From: Oscillospiraceae bacterium
GTDB taxonomy: Bacteria; Bacillota; Clostridia; Oscillospirales; Ruminococcaceae
Reading direction: 5' to 3'
NCBI GenBank assembly: GCA_019420135.1
Contig: JAHZHS010000015.1
Location: 16,888-21,904, forward strand
DNA: 5,017 nt
The notes below the pieces were generated by a model. That model did no database searches, had not been told where the DNA came from, and worked only from the letters and a program-made list of their open reading frames with translations. Made by a program: the position numbers and the translations under genes. Positions 1-5,017 of the stretch are shown here, piece after piece. Every line of letters begins with the position of its first letter. Position 1 is the first letter of the stretch.

Positions 1-988
1 CGGCACGCACCGCAAGCAGACTGAGGAAGAGCACATTTCCCTGGTGGGCGAGGATCTCTACCGCCGCATCCGTTTCATTGACCATCAGTGCGATGACAAG
101 GAGCACCTGACCTACATGGGCACCACCAGCCGCGGAACCCCGGTCTGGCTGGACAGCTATGCCATGTCCTGCGACAAGATCATCCTCACCGGCGGCGTGG
201 TCTACCACTTCCTGGCCGGTTTCGGCGGCGGGCGCAAGTCCATCGTCCCCGGCATTGCGGGACGGGAGACCATCAACACCAACCACAACAACGCCCTGAA
301 CAAGGGCCTGGGCAGCGGTTCCAATCCCCGGGTCTGCAACGGCAATATGTCGGAGGACAACCCCTTCCACAGCGATCTGATGGAATGCGCCGCCTTTGCC
401 AAGCCCGCCTATCTGCTCAACGTGGTGGTGGATGACAACTACCAGATCGTAGGCGCCTTTGCGGGCGACTGGCGCAAGGCCCATGCAGAAGCTACCAAGC
501 TGGTGCAGCAGCTGGACGGCGTGCCCATTCCTCACCGCACCCCGCTGGTCATCTCCAGCGCAGGCGGCTACCCCAAGGACATCAACCTCTACCAGACTTC
601 CAAGACCCTTTCCAACGCCCTGGCCGCTGTGGCACCGGGCGGCACGATGATCTTACTGTCCGAGTGCCGGGAGGGTTTCGGTGATCCCGACTGTGAGGCG
701 CAGATCTGCAACTACGACACCATGGCAGACCGGGAAAAAGACCTCCGCGCCAACTTCTCCATCGGCGGATTTGTGGGCTTCCTCTTTGCGGAGACCTCGG
801 AAAACTATCATCTGATTCTGGTCACCGATCTGCCCGCCGAGCGTTTTGCCCGCACCAAGATCCAGGTTGCCCACACGCTGGACGAGGCACTGGCCCTGGC
901 TTCCAAGTGCAACGGCGGCAGTCTGGACGGGGTGGAGACCACTCTCATGCCCCACGGCGGCAGCACCTTCCCTTTGGCCCAGGCGTAA
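1..988 (+). CDS. larA: LarA-family nickel-dependent 2-hydroxyacid racemase/epimerase, 5' end missing
   Basis: The reading frame is open from base 2, so the gene enters from the left and a GTG at 44 is internal. 328 residues are visible of a family usually about 420 long. The LarA type member interconverts L- and D-lactate by hydride transfer to a nickel-pincer nucleotide bound to lysine. By memory alignment with Lactobacillus plantarum LarA, the His of GTHR (8-10) matches His108, the His at 206-208 matches His174, the Lys at 236-238 in GGGRKS matches the cofactor-binding Lys184, and the His at 284-286 matches the nickel ligand His200. These spacings of 66, 10 and 16 residues equal those in the type enzyme. 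The Gln (593-595) and Lys (602-604) of YQTSK match Gln295 and Lys298. The Asp72/Arg75 region lies outside. The loop after the nickel ligand is several residues longer than in L. plantarum. Family members also act on malate, phenyllactate and sugar acids, so the substrate is unproven. No cofactor genes (larB, larC, larE) are in view. Confidence 0.87.
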   Translation, partial: GTHRKQTEEEHISLVGEDLYRRIRFIDHQCDDKEHLTYMGTTSRGTPVWLDSYAMSCDKIILTGGVVYHFLAGFGGGRKSIVPGIAGRETINTNHNNALNKGLGSGSNPRVCNGNMSEDNPFHSDLMECAAFAKPAYLLNVVVDDNYQIVGAFAGDWRKAHAEATKLVQQLDGVPIPHRTPLVISSAGGYPKDINLYQTSKTLSNALAAVAPGGTMILLSECREGFGDPDCEAQICNYDTMADREKDLRANFSIGGFVGFLFAETSENYHLILVTDLPAERFARTKIQVAHTLDEALALASKCNGGSLDGVETTLMPHGGSTFPLAQA

Positions 989-1000
989 CTGTATTGTAAA

Positions 1001-1035
1001 AGAAATGGCTGCTCAAACGCAGCCATTTTTCTTTT
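1001..1035 (+). terminator. Rho-independent terminator of the larA-family gene
   Basis: A perfect 10-bp stem (1003-1012 with 1019-1028, AAATGGCTGC and its complement) closes a 6-base TCAAAC loop. It can extend by two weaker pairs and is followed by a T-rich tract to 1035. It starts 13 bases after the larA stop, so the racemase transcript should end here and not read into the permease gene. Confidence 0.9.
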
Positions 1036-1077
1036 GCCCATATGGGGAGGAACCCTCCCCTGTTCCGCCCCGCGGCC

Positions 1078-1106
1078 TTGCAAAAAATCCGGCGGCGGAT
1101 TATAAT
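1078..1106 (+). promoter_or_regulatory. Predicted sigma-70 promoter of the AEC permease gene
   Basis: A perfect -10 hexamer TATAAT lies at 1101-1106. A TTGCAA hexamer (4 of 6 matches to TTGACA) lies at 1078-1083, with the ideal 17-base spacer. Transcription would start near 1113, giving a leader of about 220 bases before the permease ATG at 1336. The gene before it ends in a terminator, so a separate promoter is expected here. The rest of the 989-1335 gap holds only the terminator, the palindromes and hairpin listed separately, and no supported gene. Confidence 0.65.
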
Positions 1107-1116
1107 CCATTTGGTA

Positions 1117-1141
1117 TTTGTACAAAATTGGCCAATTTGTA
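1117..1141 (+). promoter_or_regulatory. Overlapping palindromes, candidate operator for the AEC gene
   Basis: Two exact palindromes sit just past the predicted start site: TTTGTACAAA (1117-1126) and AAATTGGCCAATTT (1125-1138). They share two bases, and TTTGTA recurs at 1117 and 1136, 19 bases (about two helical turns) apart. A dimeric repressor bound here would block the promoter at 1078-1106. The regulator is unknown and none is encoded nearby. It could instead form an RNA hairpin (pairing 1121-1141 with one bulge). Confidence 0.45.
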
Positions 1142-1156
1142 AAGAAAATGCGTTTT

Positions 1157-1187
1157 GGCGGCCTCCCGGATACTGCCGCCTGTTTTT
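1157..1187 (+). terminator. Possible leader attenuator hairpin upstream of the AEC gene
   Basis: A perfect 6-bp GC stem (GGCGGC at 1157-1162 with GCCGCC at 1175-1180) with a 12-base loop is followed by TGTTTTT. It resembles an intrinsic terminator lying between the predicted promoter and the permease start, so it could act as an attenuator. The stem is short and the loop large, and I recognise no riboswitch or T-box fold around it. Confidence 0.3.
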
Positions 1188-1335
1188 CCGGCCATATCTG
1201 CGTACCGAACATGCCGTCATGCCATATCATATCCGTTTCAAACACCTTCTTTTTCCTTCGGGAAAAGGGCGGTGTTTTATCTTGGAGGGGAAATTTTTTC
1301 TGGACATCAAAGGAAAGGATGAGGAAAGGCACACT

Positions 1336-2265
1336 ATGGATATTGTGTGGATTTTGTTGGAACAAATCGGACTGTTCGTCATTTACATTCTTGTGGGCGT
1401 CCTGCTGGTCAAGACCCACGTCCTGACCCGTGACACCCTGGAGACCATCTCCCGCTTTGTCATGAAGCTCTCCATGCCTGTGATGATCTTCGTCAACACC
1501 ATCGACGGCGTGGACCGGGATTCGCTGGTGAAATCCCTCTCGCTTCTGGGGCTCACCGCCGTGCTGTACATCTGCACCTACCTGCTGGCCCGGCTGCTGG
1601 TGGTGATCTTCCACCTGCAGGGCGACCGCGCTCAAGTCTACCGCGCCCTGTCCATGTTCGGCAACATCGGCTTCATGGGGATTCCCATCATCTCCAGTAT
1701 CTTCCCGGACTACGGCATGCTGTATATCGCCGTCTTCACCATCATCGACCAGATGGTGCTCTGGACTCTGGGCGTCAAGCTCACCACGCCCGGCGGCAAG
1801 GGTTCCTTCAACCCCAAAAAGATGATCAACCCCTGCACCGTGGCGGTGGTCCTGTCGGTGGTGTTTGTGGTGATCGGCCTGAAACTGCCCTCGCTGCTCA
1901 ACACTGCGCTGGAAAAAATCGGCGCCACTGCCACCCCGCTGGCCATGATCTATCTGGGCGGCGTGTTCGCCTGCATGGATGTGGTCAAATATCTACGCAT
2001 CAAGGAGTTCTACGGCATTGTGGCCGTCAAGATGCTGCTGTTTCCTCTGGCCTACTTCCTGATCCTGAAGCTGCTGCCTCTTGACCCCAACATTCACCTG
2101 ACCATTGCCCTGCTGGCTTCTATGCCGGCCATGTCCTCCATCGTCATGATGGCCCAGGCCTCCGGCTCGGAGGGCGATTACGCCATGGGCGGCATTCTGG
2201 TAACCACCGTCTGCTCCATCGTGACCATCCCGGTTGCCTGCACGCTCATGCAGATCATGGCTTAA
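1336..2265 (+). CDS. AEC (auxin efflux carrier/malate permease) family transporter
   Basis: This encodes a 309-residue integral membrane transporter of the AEC family. Bacterial members are thought to move malate, lactate or other organic anions. Length matches the family norm of about 300-320. Hydrophobic segments begin at about residues 4-26 and continue through 67-93, 108-148 (with NIGFMGIPII at 110-119), 165-190, 198-216, 225-247, 253-272 and 284-307, fitting the usual two-repeat fold of about ten helices. The C-terminal stretch MPAMSSIVMMAQASG (263-277) is typical. The open frame extends back to 1042, but that part is unlike any AEC protein and crosses the predicted promoter. The ATG at 1336 has AGGAAAGG (1322-1329) six bases upstream and gives a normal N-terminus. 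Substrate is unproven; the upstream LarA-family racemase hints at a 2-hydroxy acid. The gene appears to be transcribed alone. Confidence 0.88.
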   Translation: MDIVWILLEQIGLFVIYILVGVLLVKTHVLTRDTLETISRFVMKLSMPVMIFVNTIDGVDRDSLVKSLSLLGLTAVLYICTYLLARLLVVIFHLQGDRAQVYRALSMFGNIGFMGIPIISSIFPDYGMLYIAVFTIIDQMVLWTLGVKLTTPGGKGSFNPKKMINPCTVAVVLSVVFVVIGLKLPSLLNTALEKIGATATPLAMIYLGGVFACMDVVKYLRIKEFYGIVAVKMLLFPLAYFLILKLLPLDPNIHLTIALLASMPAMSSIVMMAQASGSEGDYAMGGILVTTVCSIVTIPVACTLMQIMA

Positions 2266-2269
2266 AAGC

Positions 2270-2289
2270 GTTTTCCCTTTTGGGAAAAC
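2270..2289. other. Small hairpin after the AEC stop codon
   Basis: A perfect 8-bp stem (GTTTTCCC at 2270-2277 with GGGAAAAC at 2282-2289) has a TTTT loop. It lies 4 bases after the stop. There is no U tract on the plus strand, so it is probably an accessory 3' structure, with the main terminator at 2320-2363. Confidence 0.4.
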
Positions 2290-2319
2290 AAACGTTCAGG
2301 TTTCTCCTTCCATAACCCC

Positions 2320-2363
2320 AAAAGGCTTGCTGCCTGCGCAATGCGGGCGGCAAGTCTTTTTAG
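2320..2363. terminator. Strong bidirectional terminator
   Basis: An 18-bp stem with three G-U pairs (2320-2337 with 2343-2360) closes a 5-base loop. AAAA opens one arm and TTTT closes the other, so both strands carry a U tail. On the plus strand it ends the AEC transcript 55 bases after the stop. On the minus strand it begins one base after a TAA (2364-2366), as expected for a convergent gene, which is now decayed. Confidence 0.88.
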
Positions 2364-2457
2364 TTAGAGAACGTCCTTGTGCAGCTGGTCCTTGAGCAAA
2401 AGGATCTTTGTTTCAATGGTCCGGATTGTTTGCTCAAACACCGCATCACTGCAGCCT
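2364..2457 (-). pseudogene. Unidentified C-terminal coding remnant fused behind the permease pseudogene
   Basis: One minus-strand frame reads about 30 residues ending in TKILLLKDQLHKDVL, then TAA, then directly the terminator. The end is charged and heptad-like, like the C-terminal helix of a small regulator such as a MerR-type protein, but I cannot identify it. The frame differs from that of the permease remnant just upstream and has no start codon or ribosome site. It is best seen as a leftover of a gene whose main part was deleted; chance coding is possible. Confidence 0.35.
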
Positions 2458-2458
2458 G

Positions 2459-2997
2459 GCAGATTCCAATAAACACCGCCAGCAGCTGGGCCGGATTACC
2501 TTGCGAAGTATGATCAGCGACGGCAGAGACAGGATCGTGACAGCCATCATAAAGGCCAGGACCGTGCCCAGCTGCGCCCCCTTAAAAAACAGTGCCTCTG
2601 CAATGGGAATTGTACCGAAAATGTCTGCGTACATGAGCACGTCCACGATGGTGGCAAGAATCACACCAAAGGGATTTCTGCTTCCCAGCAAGGTCATGAT
2701 CCAGGTGTCGGGGATCCAGTTGTGAATCAGCGCACCGATGCCTACGCTTGTCAGCACATTAAAAGGGTGTCAATGAATTTGTCCTCTTTTGATTTCTCCC
2801 AAAGGGGCGTGAAGCGGGCCTATTCTCTGACCATTCCGGCACAAAAAGCAGCTGAAATGTAGGAAGCACCGCCGTATCCGCAATACCCGGCCCTAATCCC
2901 CGTTTTTCCCTGTTTGGCTCAGGAAAAATCTCACTCGAATTTCTTTTTTCCGAAAGATGATTTCAAACAGAAAACTGCAAAGTATATCCTGCCATAA
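2459..2997 (-). pseudogene. Decayed YraQ/ArsP-type (DUF318) permease, N-terminal half lost
   Basis: The longest intact piece (minus, about 2757 to 2485) reads like the C-terminal domain of predicted permeases of the YraQ/DUF318 (ArsP_1) family: ALIHNWIPDTWIMTLLG, then MYADIFGTIPIAEALFFKG, then GTVLAFMMAVTILSLPSLII. The match continues only across frames. After RKVIRP a one-base loss near 2486 moves the LLAVFIGIC homologue to another frame. Upstream, a shift near 2758-2763 separates RFTPLWEKSKEDKFIDTLLM, and a TAG at 2822-2820 interrupts a cysteine/glycine-rich linker (GYCGYGG). Still further up, SFLFEIIFRKKEIR lies in another frame. The first membrane half, about 150 residues, is absent. Family members are poorly characterised, with roles proposed in organoarsenical or metal export. 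With several independent lesions, sequencing error is unlikely. The only start in the intact piece is an internal GTG at 2757 without a ribosome site. Confidence 0.75.
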
Positions 2998-3011
2998 CGT
3001 TGACAGTTTGT
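2996..3011 (+). promoter_or_regulatory. Possible LytTR (AgrA-type) binding half-sites
   Basis: ACAGTTTGT at 3003-3011 fits the AgrA half-site pattern [TA][AC][CA]GTTN[AG][TG] at all nine positions. AACGTTGAC at 2996-3004 fits at eight of nine. They overlap the -35 hexamer of the response regulator gene, suggesting autoregulation. Their overlap is not the usual spacing of a paired LytTR operator, and such a loose pattern occurs by chance. Confidence 0.3.
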
Positions 3012-3028
3012 GAATGATAGACTAAAAT
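3000..3028 (+). promoter_or_regulatory. Sigma-70 promoter of the two-component operon
   Basis: TTGACA (3000-3005), a 17-base spacer and TAAAAT (3023-3028) form a near-consensus promoter. Transcription would begin near 3035, leaving a 5' leader of about 145 bases before the regulator ATG at 3181. Confidence 0.8.
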
Positions 3029-3069
3029 TGTGAAAGAAGTATCTCAATATTTTGTACTGAACGCAAAAA

Positions 3070-3131
3070 CGGACAGCAGAACGGATTGCAGATCATGCGG
3101 TTTCGGCCTGCGATCGAAAGGCTGCTGTCTG
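3070..3131 (+). other. Stem-loop in the leader of the response regulator mRNA
   Basis: CGGACAGCAG (3070-3079) pairs with CTGCTGTCTG (3122-3131), ten pairs including one G-U, enclosing 42 bases that may form weaker inner structure. There is no U tract after it, so it is not a terminator. It might affect mRNA stability or translation; I recognise no known riboswitch. Confidence 0.4.
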
Positions 3132-3180
3132 CCATAATGACCCAAAAAAGAGAATCCAAGTGTGAAAGCGGGAGGAGACC

Positions 3181-3873
3181 ATGCTCAAGATTGCCATAGT
3201 GGACGACAGCGCCGAAGATGCGCAGAATCTGACCGACCTTTGCAATCGCTACGCGCAGGAAAAGGACCTGGAATTCAATATCAAAACATTTTATGACGGA
3301 CTGAATTTCATTACTTCAGGAAATCTGGATTTTGATATTATCATGCTGGACATCAAAATGCCCTACATGAACGGGCTGCAGGCTGCCAGGAAAATCCGGG
3401 AATCCAATCAGACGGTGGTAATTGTCTTTGTTACCAACATGCAGCAGTATGCAATCCGGGGATATGAAGTCGAAGCAACCGACTTTCTGATCAAGCCGCT
3501 GTCCTACAATGTGTTCAAGGTGAAATTCGATCGGATCCTGTCGCTGGCCGTCCGGCATCAGGAACAGTCTGTTCCCATCAAGATCAACCGCAGCATCCAC
3601 CTGATCAAGCTGTCCGACCTCTTCCTTGTGGAAAGCGACAAACACAAGCTGATTTACCATACTGCATCCGGCGACTATGAAACCTGGGGAACCATGAAAG
3701 AGGTCTGCGACAGTCTGGAAGGCCGGGGCTTTGCCCTGTGCAACAGCAGCTGCCTGGTCAACCTGCGGTATGTGGACTCTCTAGACAGCAACAATGTCTA
3801 TGTGAAAGATGTGGCCTATCCCATCAGCCGTCTCAAGCGCAAGAGTTTTCTGGCCGCGCTGACGTTGGTATAG
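3181..3873 (+). CDS. LytTR-family response regulator (AgrA-like)
   Basis: This 230-residue cytoplasmic protein has a receiver domain (about 1-122) and a LytTR DNA-binding domain (about 130-228), the AgrA/VirR layout and length. The receiver keeps the acidic pair D8-D9, the phospho-acceptor D57 in MLDIKMPYMNG, T85 in FVTN and K105 in FLIKP. The LytTR part shows FLVESDKHK, SSCLVNLRYV and PISRLKRKSF. Phosphorylation by the kinase encoded next should control binding to direct-repeat sites at target promoters. The ATG at 3181 follows GGGAGGAG (3170-3177) at good spacing and gives a complete receiver N-terminus. The sensor gene begins 27 bases downstream, so the two form an operon from the promoter at 3000-3028. 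Targets and signal cannot be read from this window; no AgrD/AgrB-like gene is seen here. Confidence 0.93.
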   Translation: MLKIAIVDDSAEDAQNLTDLCNRYAQEKDLEFNIKTFYDGLNFITSGNLDFDIIMLDIKMPYMNGLQAARKIRESNQTVVIVFVTNMQQYAIRGYEVEATDFLIKPLSYNVFKVKFDRILSLAVRHQEQSVPIKINRSIHLIKLSDLFLVESDKHKLIYHTASGDYETWGTMKEVCDSLEGRGFALCNSSCLVNLRYVDSLDSNNVYVKDVAYPISRLKRKSFLAALTLV

Positions 3874-3900
3874 GTATTATCCCGGATTTCGGAGGGCTCC

Positions 3901-4554
3901 ATGATTGTCATTCAAGCCATAGCAAGGTATTTCTGCGATTATAATGTCAGCCTTTTCCTGTTCGGTCTCTCGTTTCTGAGTCCGTATCCTCTTCGGAAAA
4001 ACAGGATCTGGCTGCTTCTGACTGGCGGAACGGTATTCCTGTTCCTGCCCAATATTTTCCGATGGGCGGCCCAGACCAGTTTCTATTCCGGTCCCTGGTT
4101 CATGATTGGATGGTACAGCATCAGCTATGTTTTTCTCCTTGGATGCCTGTTCCTGCTGTGTAATTTCACCTTCCGCATTTCCGCAAAAGAACTGATTCTC
4201 ATTCTTGGCTGTTCCTATCTGCTCCAGAATATCGTTTACAACTTCTATGTCATCCTTTCCCAGGCGCTCCCCGATCTGGCCCCTTTGATTTACAGCATCG
4301 CAAACCTGATCGTCACCCTGGGGACCGCCGCCGGGATCTTTGTCTCGGCACAGAGACAGGTTATCAAGTTCGATGTGGAGAAAATCAACTCCCGGGTGAT
4401 TTTTGGTCTGGTCATCGCCGTCATCCTGCTGCTCACCGTCATTTCTCAGCGCTTTGACTACGACGATCCTGAAAACGTCCTGCAGATCGGAATTTCCCTG
4501 TACGCCGAGATCTCTTCCATCCTGCTGCTGATCATTCTGATCGCGACGTCATGA
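3901..4554 (+). CDS. Membrane sensor half of a split AgrC-like histidine kinase
   Basis: These 217 residues form the membrane sensor region typical of AgrC-like GHKL kinases. Hydrophobic segments lie at about 15-31, 35-53, 65-91, 96-118, 126-150, 166-184 and 199-216, six or seven helices with short loops. GGAGGG (3891-3896) four bases before the ATG is a strong ribosome site. The frame ends at TGA 4552-4554 right after the last helix, so this product has no phospho-acceptor histidine or ATPase domain. The missing part follows at once in another frame, starting at the ATG that overlaps this stop. In usual family members both parts are one chain of about 430-440 residues, so this is probably the 5' half of a frameshifted or internally deleted kinase gene. 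Alone it could anchor in the membrane but not signal to the regulator. Confidence 0.8.
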   Translation: MIVIQAIARYFCDYNVSLFLFGLSFLSPYPLRKNRIWLLLTGGTVFLFLPNIFRWAAQTSFYSGPWFMIGWYSISYVFLLGCLFLLCNFTFRISAKELILILGCSYLLQNIVYNFYVILSQALPDLAPLIYSIANLIVTLGTAAGIFVSAQRQVIKFDVEKINSRVIFGLVIAVILLLTVISQRFDYDDPENVLQIGISLYAEISSILLLIILIATS

Positions 4555-5017
4555 ACGAGCTTTTCAAAAAAGCGGAAAAGCAGTACCAGATTTCCCGCGA
4601 CAACGTGGAGTACATCAATGAAAAGGTCCACGACCTCAAACATCAGGCTGCGGCGCTCAAGCAGCTTGTGATGCAGAACAACTGCAGCCCTGAAATCCGG
4701 GAAAAATATGCGGACCTGGAAAAGGTGATTCAGGTTTACAACAACACAGTGCTGACGGGGAACGGCGTGCTGAATGCACTGCTGACCGAGGAAGAACACC
4801 TGTGCAGAAAGAATAACGTTCAGTTCGACTTTTCCATCAACGGGGAGACCTTGGATTTCATCGACCCGGTTGACCTGTACATTCTCTTTGGCAACGCCCT
4901 GGACAACGCCATCGAGAGTGTCATCAAAATCGAGGACCCTTCCAAACGGGTGATCTCCATCCACCTCAGCAGAAAGGGAAACCTGATCCACATCGAGTTT
5001 CTCAACCCCTACACTGG
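4551..5017 (+). CDS. Cytoplasmic DHp/GHKL half of the split histidine kinase, runs off the right edge
   Basis: From the ATG at 4551 the frame is open to the window end, 155 codons. It begins with a coiled dimerisation region (KAEKQYQISRDNVEYINEK) holding the probable phospho-acceptor H27 in VHDLKHQ. The start of a GHKL ATPase domain follows, with the N box NALDNAIES (115-123; N115, D118, N119). The later G boxes are beyond the edge. The ATG overlaps the sensor stop as ATGA and has no ribosome site of its own, so expression would need translational coupling or a restored frame. The first residues also make sense read from slightly upstream (DRDVMNELF), as if once continuous with the membrane part. 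The linker from the last helix to the histidine motif seems about 15-20 residues shorter than I would expect. This suggests a small out-of-frame deletion, though the estimate is from memory of the family. Confidence 0.82.
   Translation, partial: MNELFKKAEKQYQISRDNVEYINEKVHDLKHQAAALKQLVMQNNCSPEIREKYADLEKVIQVYNNTVLTGNGVLNALLTEEEHLCRKNNVQFDFSINGETLDFIDPVDLYILFGNALDNAIESVIKIEDPSKRVISIHLSRKGNLIHIEFLNPYT

Noticed and set aside
1044..1060. Perfect 7-bp GGGGAGG/CCTCCCC hairpin with a 3-base loop
   Set aside because: No U tract follows and a clear terminator already lies just upstream; no function can be assigned.
1191..1228. GCCATATC repeated at 1191 and 1221
   Set aside because: Only two 8-base copies with no array or palindromic arrangement; compatible with chance.
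1042..1335. Upstream extension of the permease reading frame to an ATG at 1042
   Set aside because: It crosses a TATAAT promoter, adds 98 residues unlike AEC proteins, and the ATG at 1336 has a good ribosome site and the usual family N-terminus.
808..1635. Long minus-strand open frame of 275 codons
   Set aside because: It spans the racemase end, a terminator, the promoter region and the AEC start, and its product looks like an antisense shadow rich in His/Gln.
2408..2725. Plus-strand open frame of 105 codons
   Set aside because: It lies opposite the permease remnant, whose minus-strand reading gives clear family motifs; the plus-strand product resembles nothing I know.
3138..3200. Short frame from ATG 3138 overlapping the regulator start, as a leader peptide
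   Set aside because: There is no ribosome binding site before it and the composition is not distinctive.
4564..4571. A6 run in the kinase as a programmed frameshift site
   Set aside because: It lies after the TGA at 4552-4554, so a ribosome in the sensor frame would terminate before reaching it.
4458..4991. Minus-strand open frame of 177 codons
   Set aside because: Antisense shadow of the kinase, whose plus-strand frames show HDLKHQ and NALDNAIES motifs.

Overview
The window reads as chromosomal DNA from a fairly GC-rich anaerobic Bacillota, most like a gut Oscillospiraceae/Ruminococcaceae (Faecalibacterium-type) genome. This rests on the gene types (LarA-family racemase, AEC permease, AgrA/AgrC-like LytTR-GHKL pair), strong GGAGG ribosome binding sites and U-tailed hairpin terminators. 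The taxonomic call is inference only.

Left part (1-2363). The window opens inside a plus-strand larA-family gene (2-hydroxyacid racemase/epimerase, nickel-pincer enzyme) that keeps the catalytic His/Lys/His set and ends at a clear terminator. A 347-base gap follows. It holds a convincing sigma-70 promoter, a pair of overlapping palindromes just past the predicted transcription start, and an attenuator-like hairpin. It leads into an AEC (auxin efflux carrier/malate permease) family transporter of normal length. A racemase beside an organic-acid permease suggests handling of a 2-hydroxy acid, but the two genes are separate transcription units.

Middle part (2266-3000). A strong bidirectional terminator is followed by a decayed minus-strand gene: the C-terminal half of a YraQ/ArsP-type (DUF318) permease. 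It is broken by frameshifts and a stop and has lost its N-terminal half. A short unidentified C-terminal coding remnant is fused behind it and stops directly at the shared terminator. No intact gene lies between 2266 and 3180.

Right part (3000-5017). A near-consensus promoter (TTGACA, 17 bases, TAAAAT) drives a LytTR response regulator. It overlaps a match to the AgrA-type half-site and is followed by a structured leader. Next, in the same apparent operon, comes its partner sensor kinase. The kinase is split in this sequence: a 217-residue membrane half ends at a TGA that overlaps the ATG of a cytoplasmic DHp/GHKL half (ATGA) in the -1 frame, and this second half runs off the right edge. It may be a frameshifted or internally deleted kinase, or less probably a true two-gene split sensor. 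I found no clear sign of a wholly new system. The split kinase and the AEC leader deserve the closest look.
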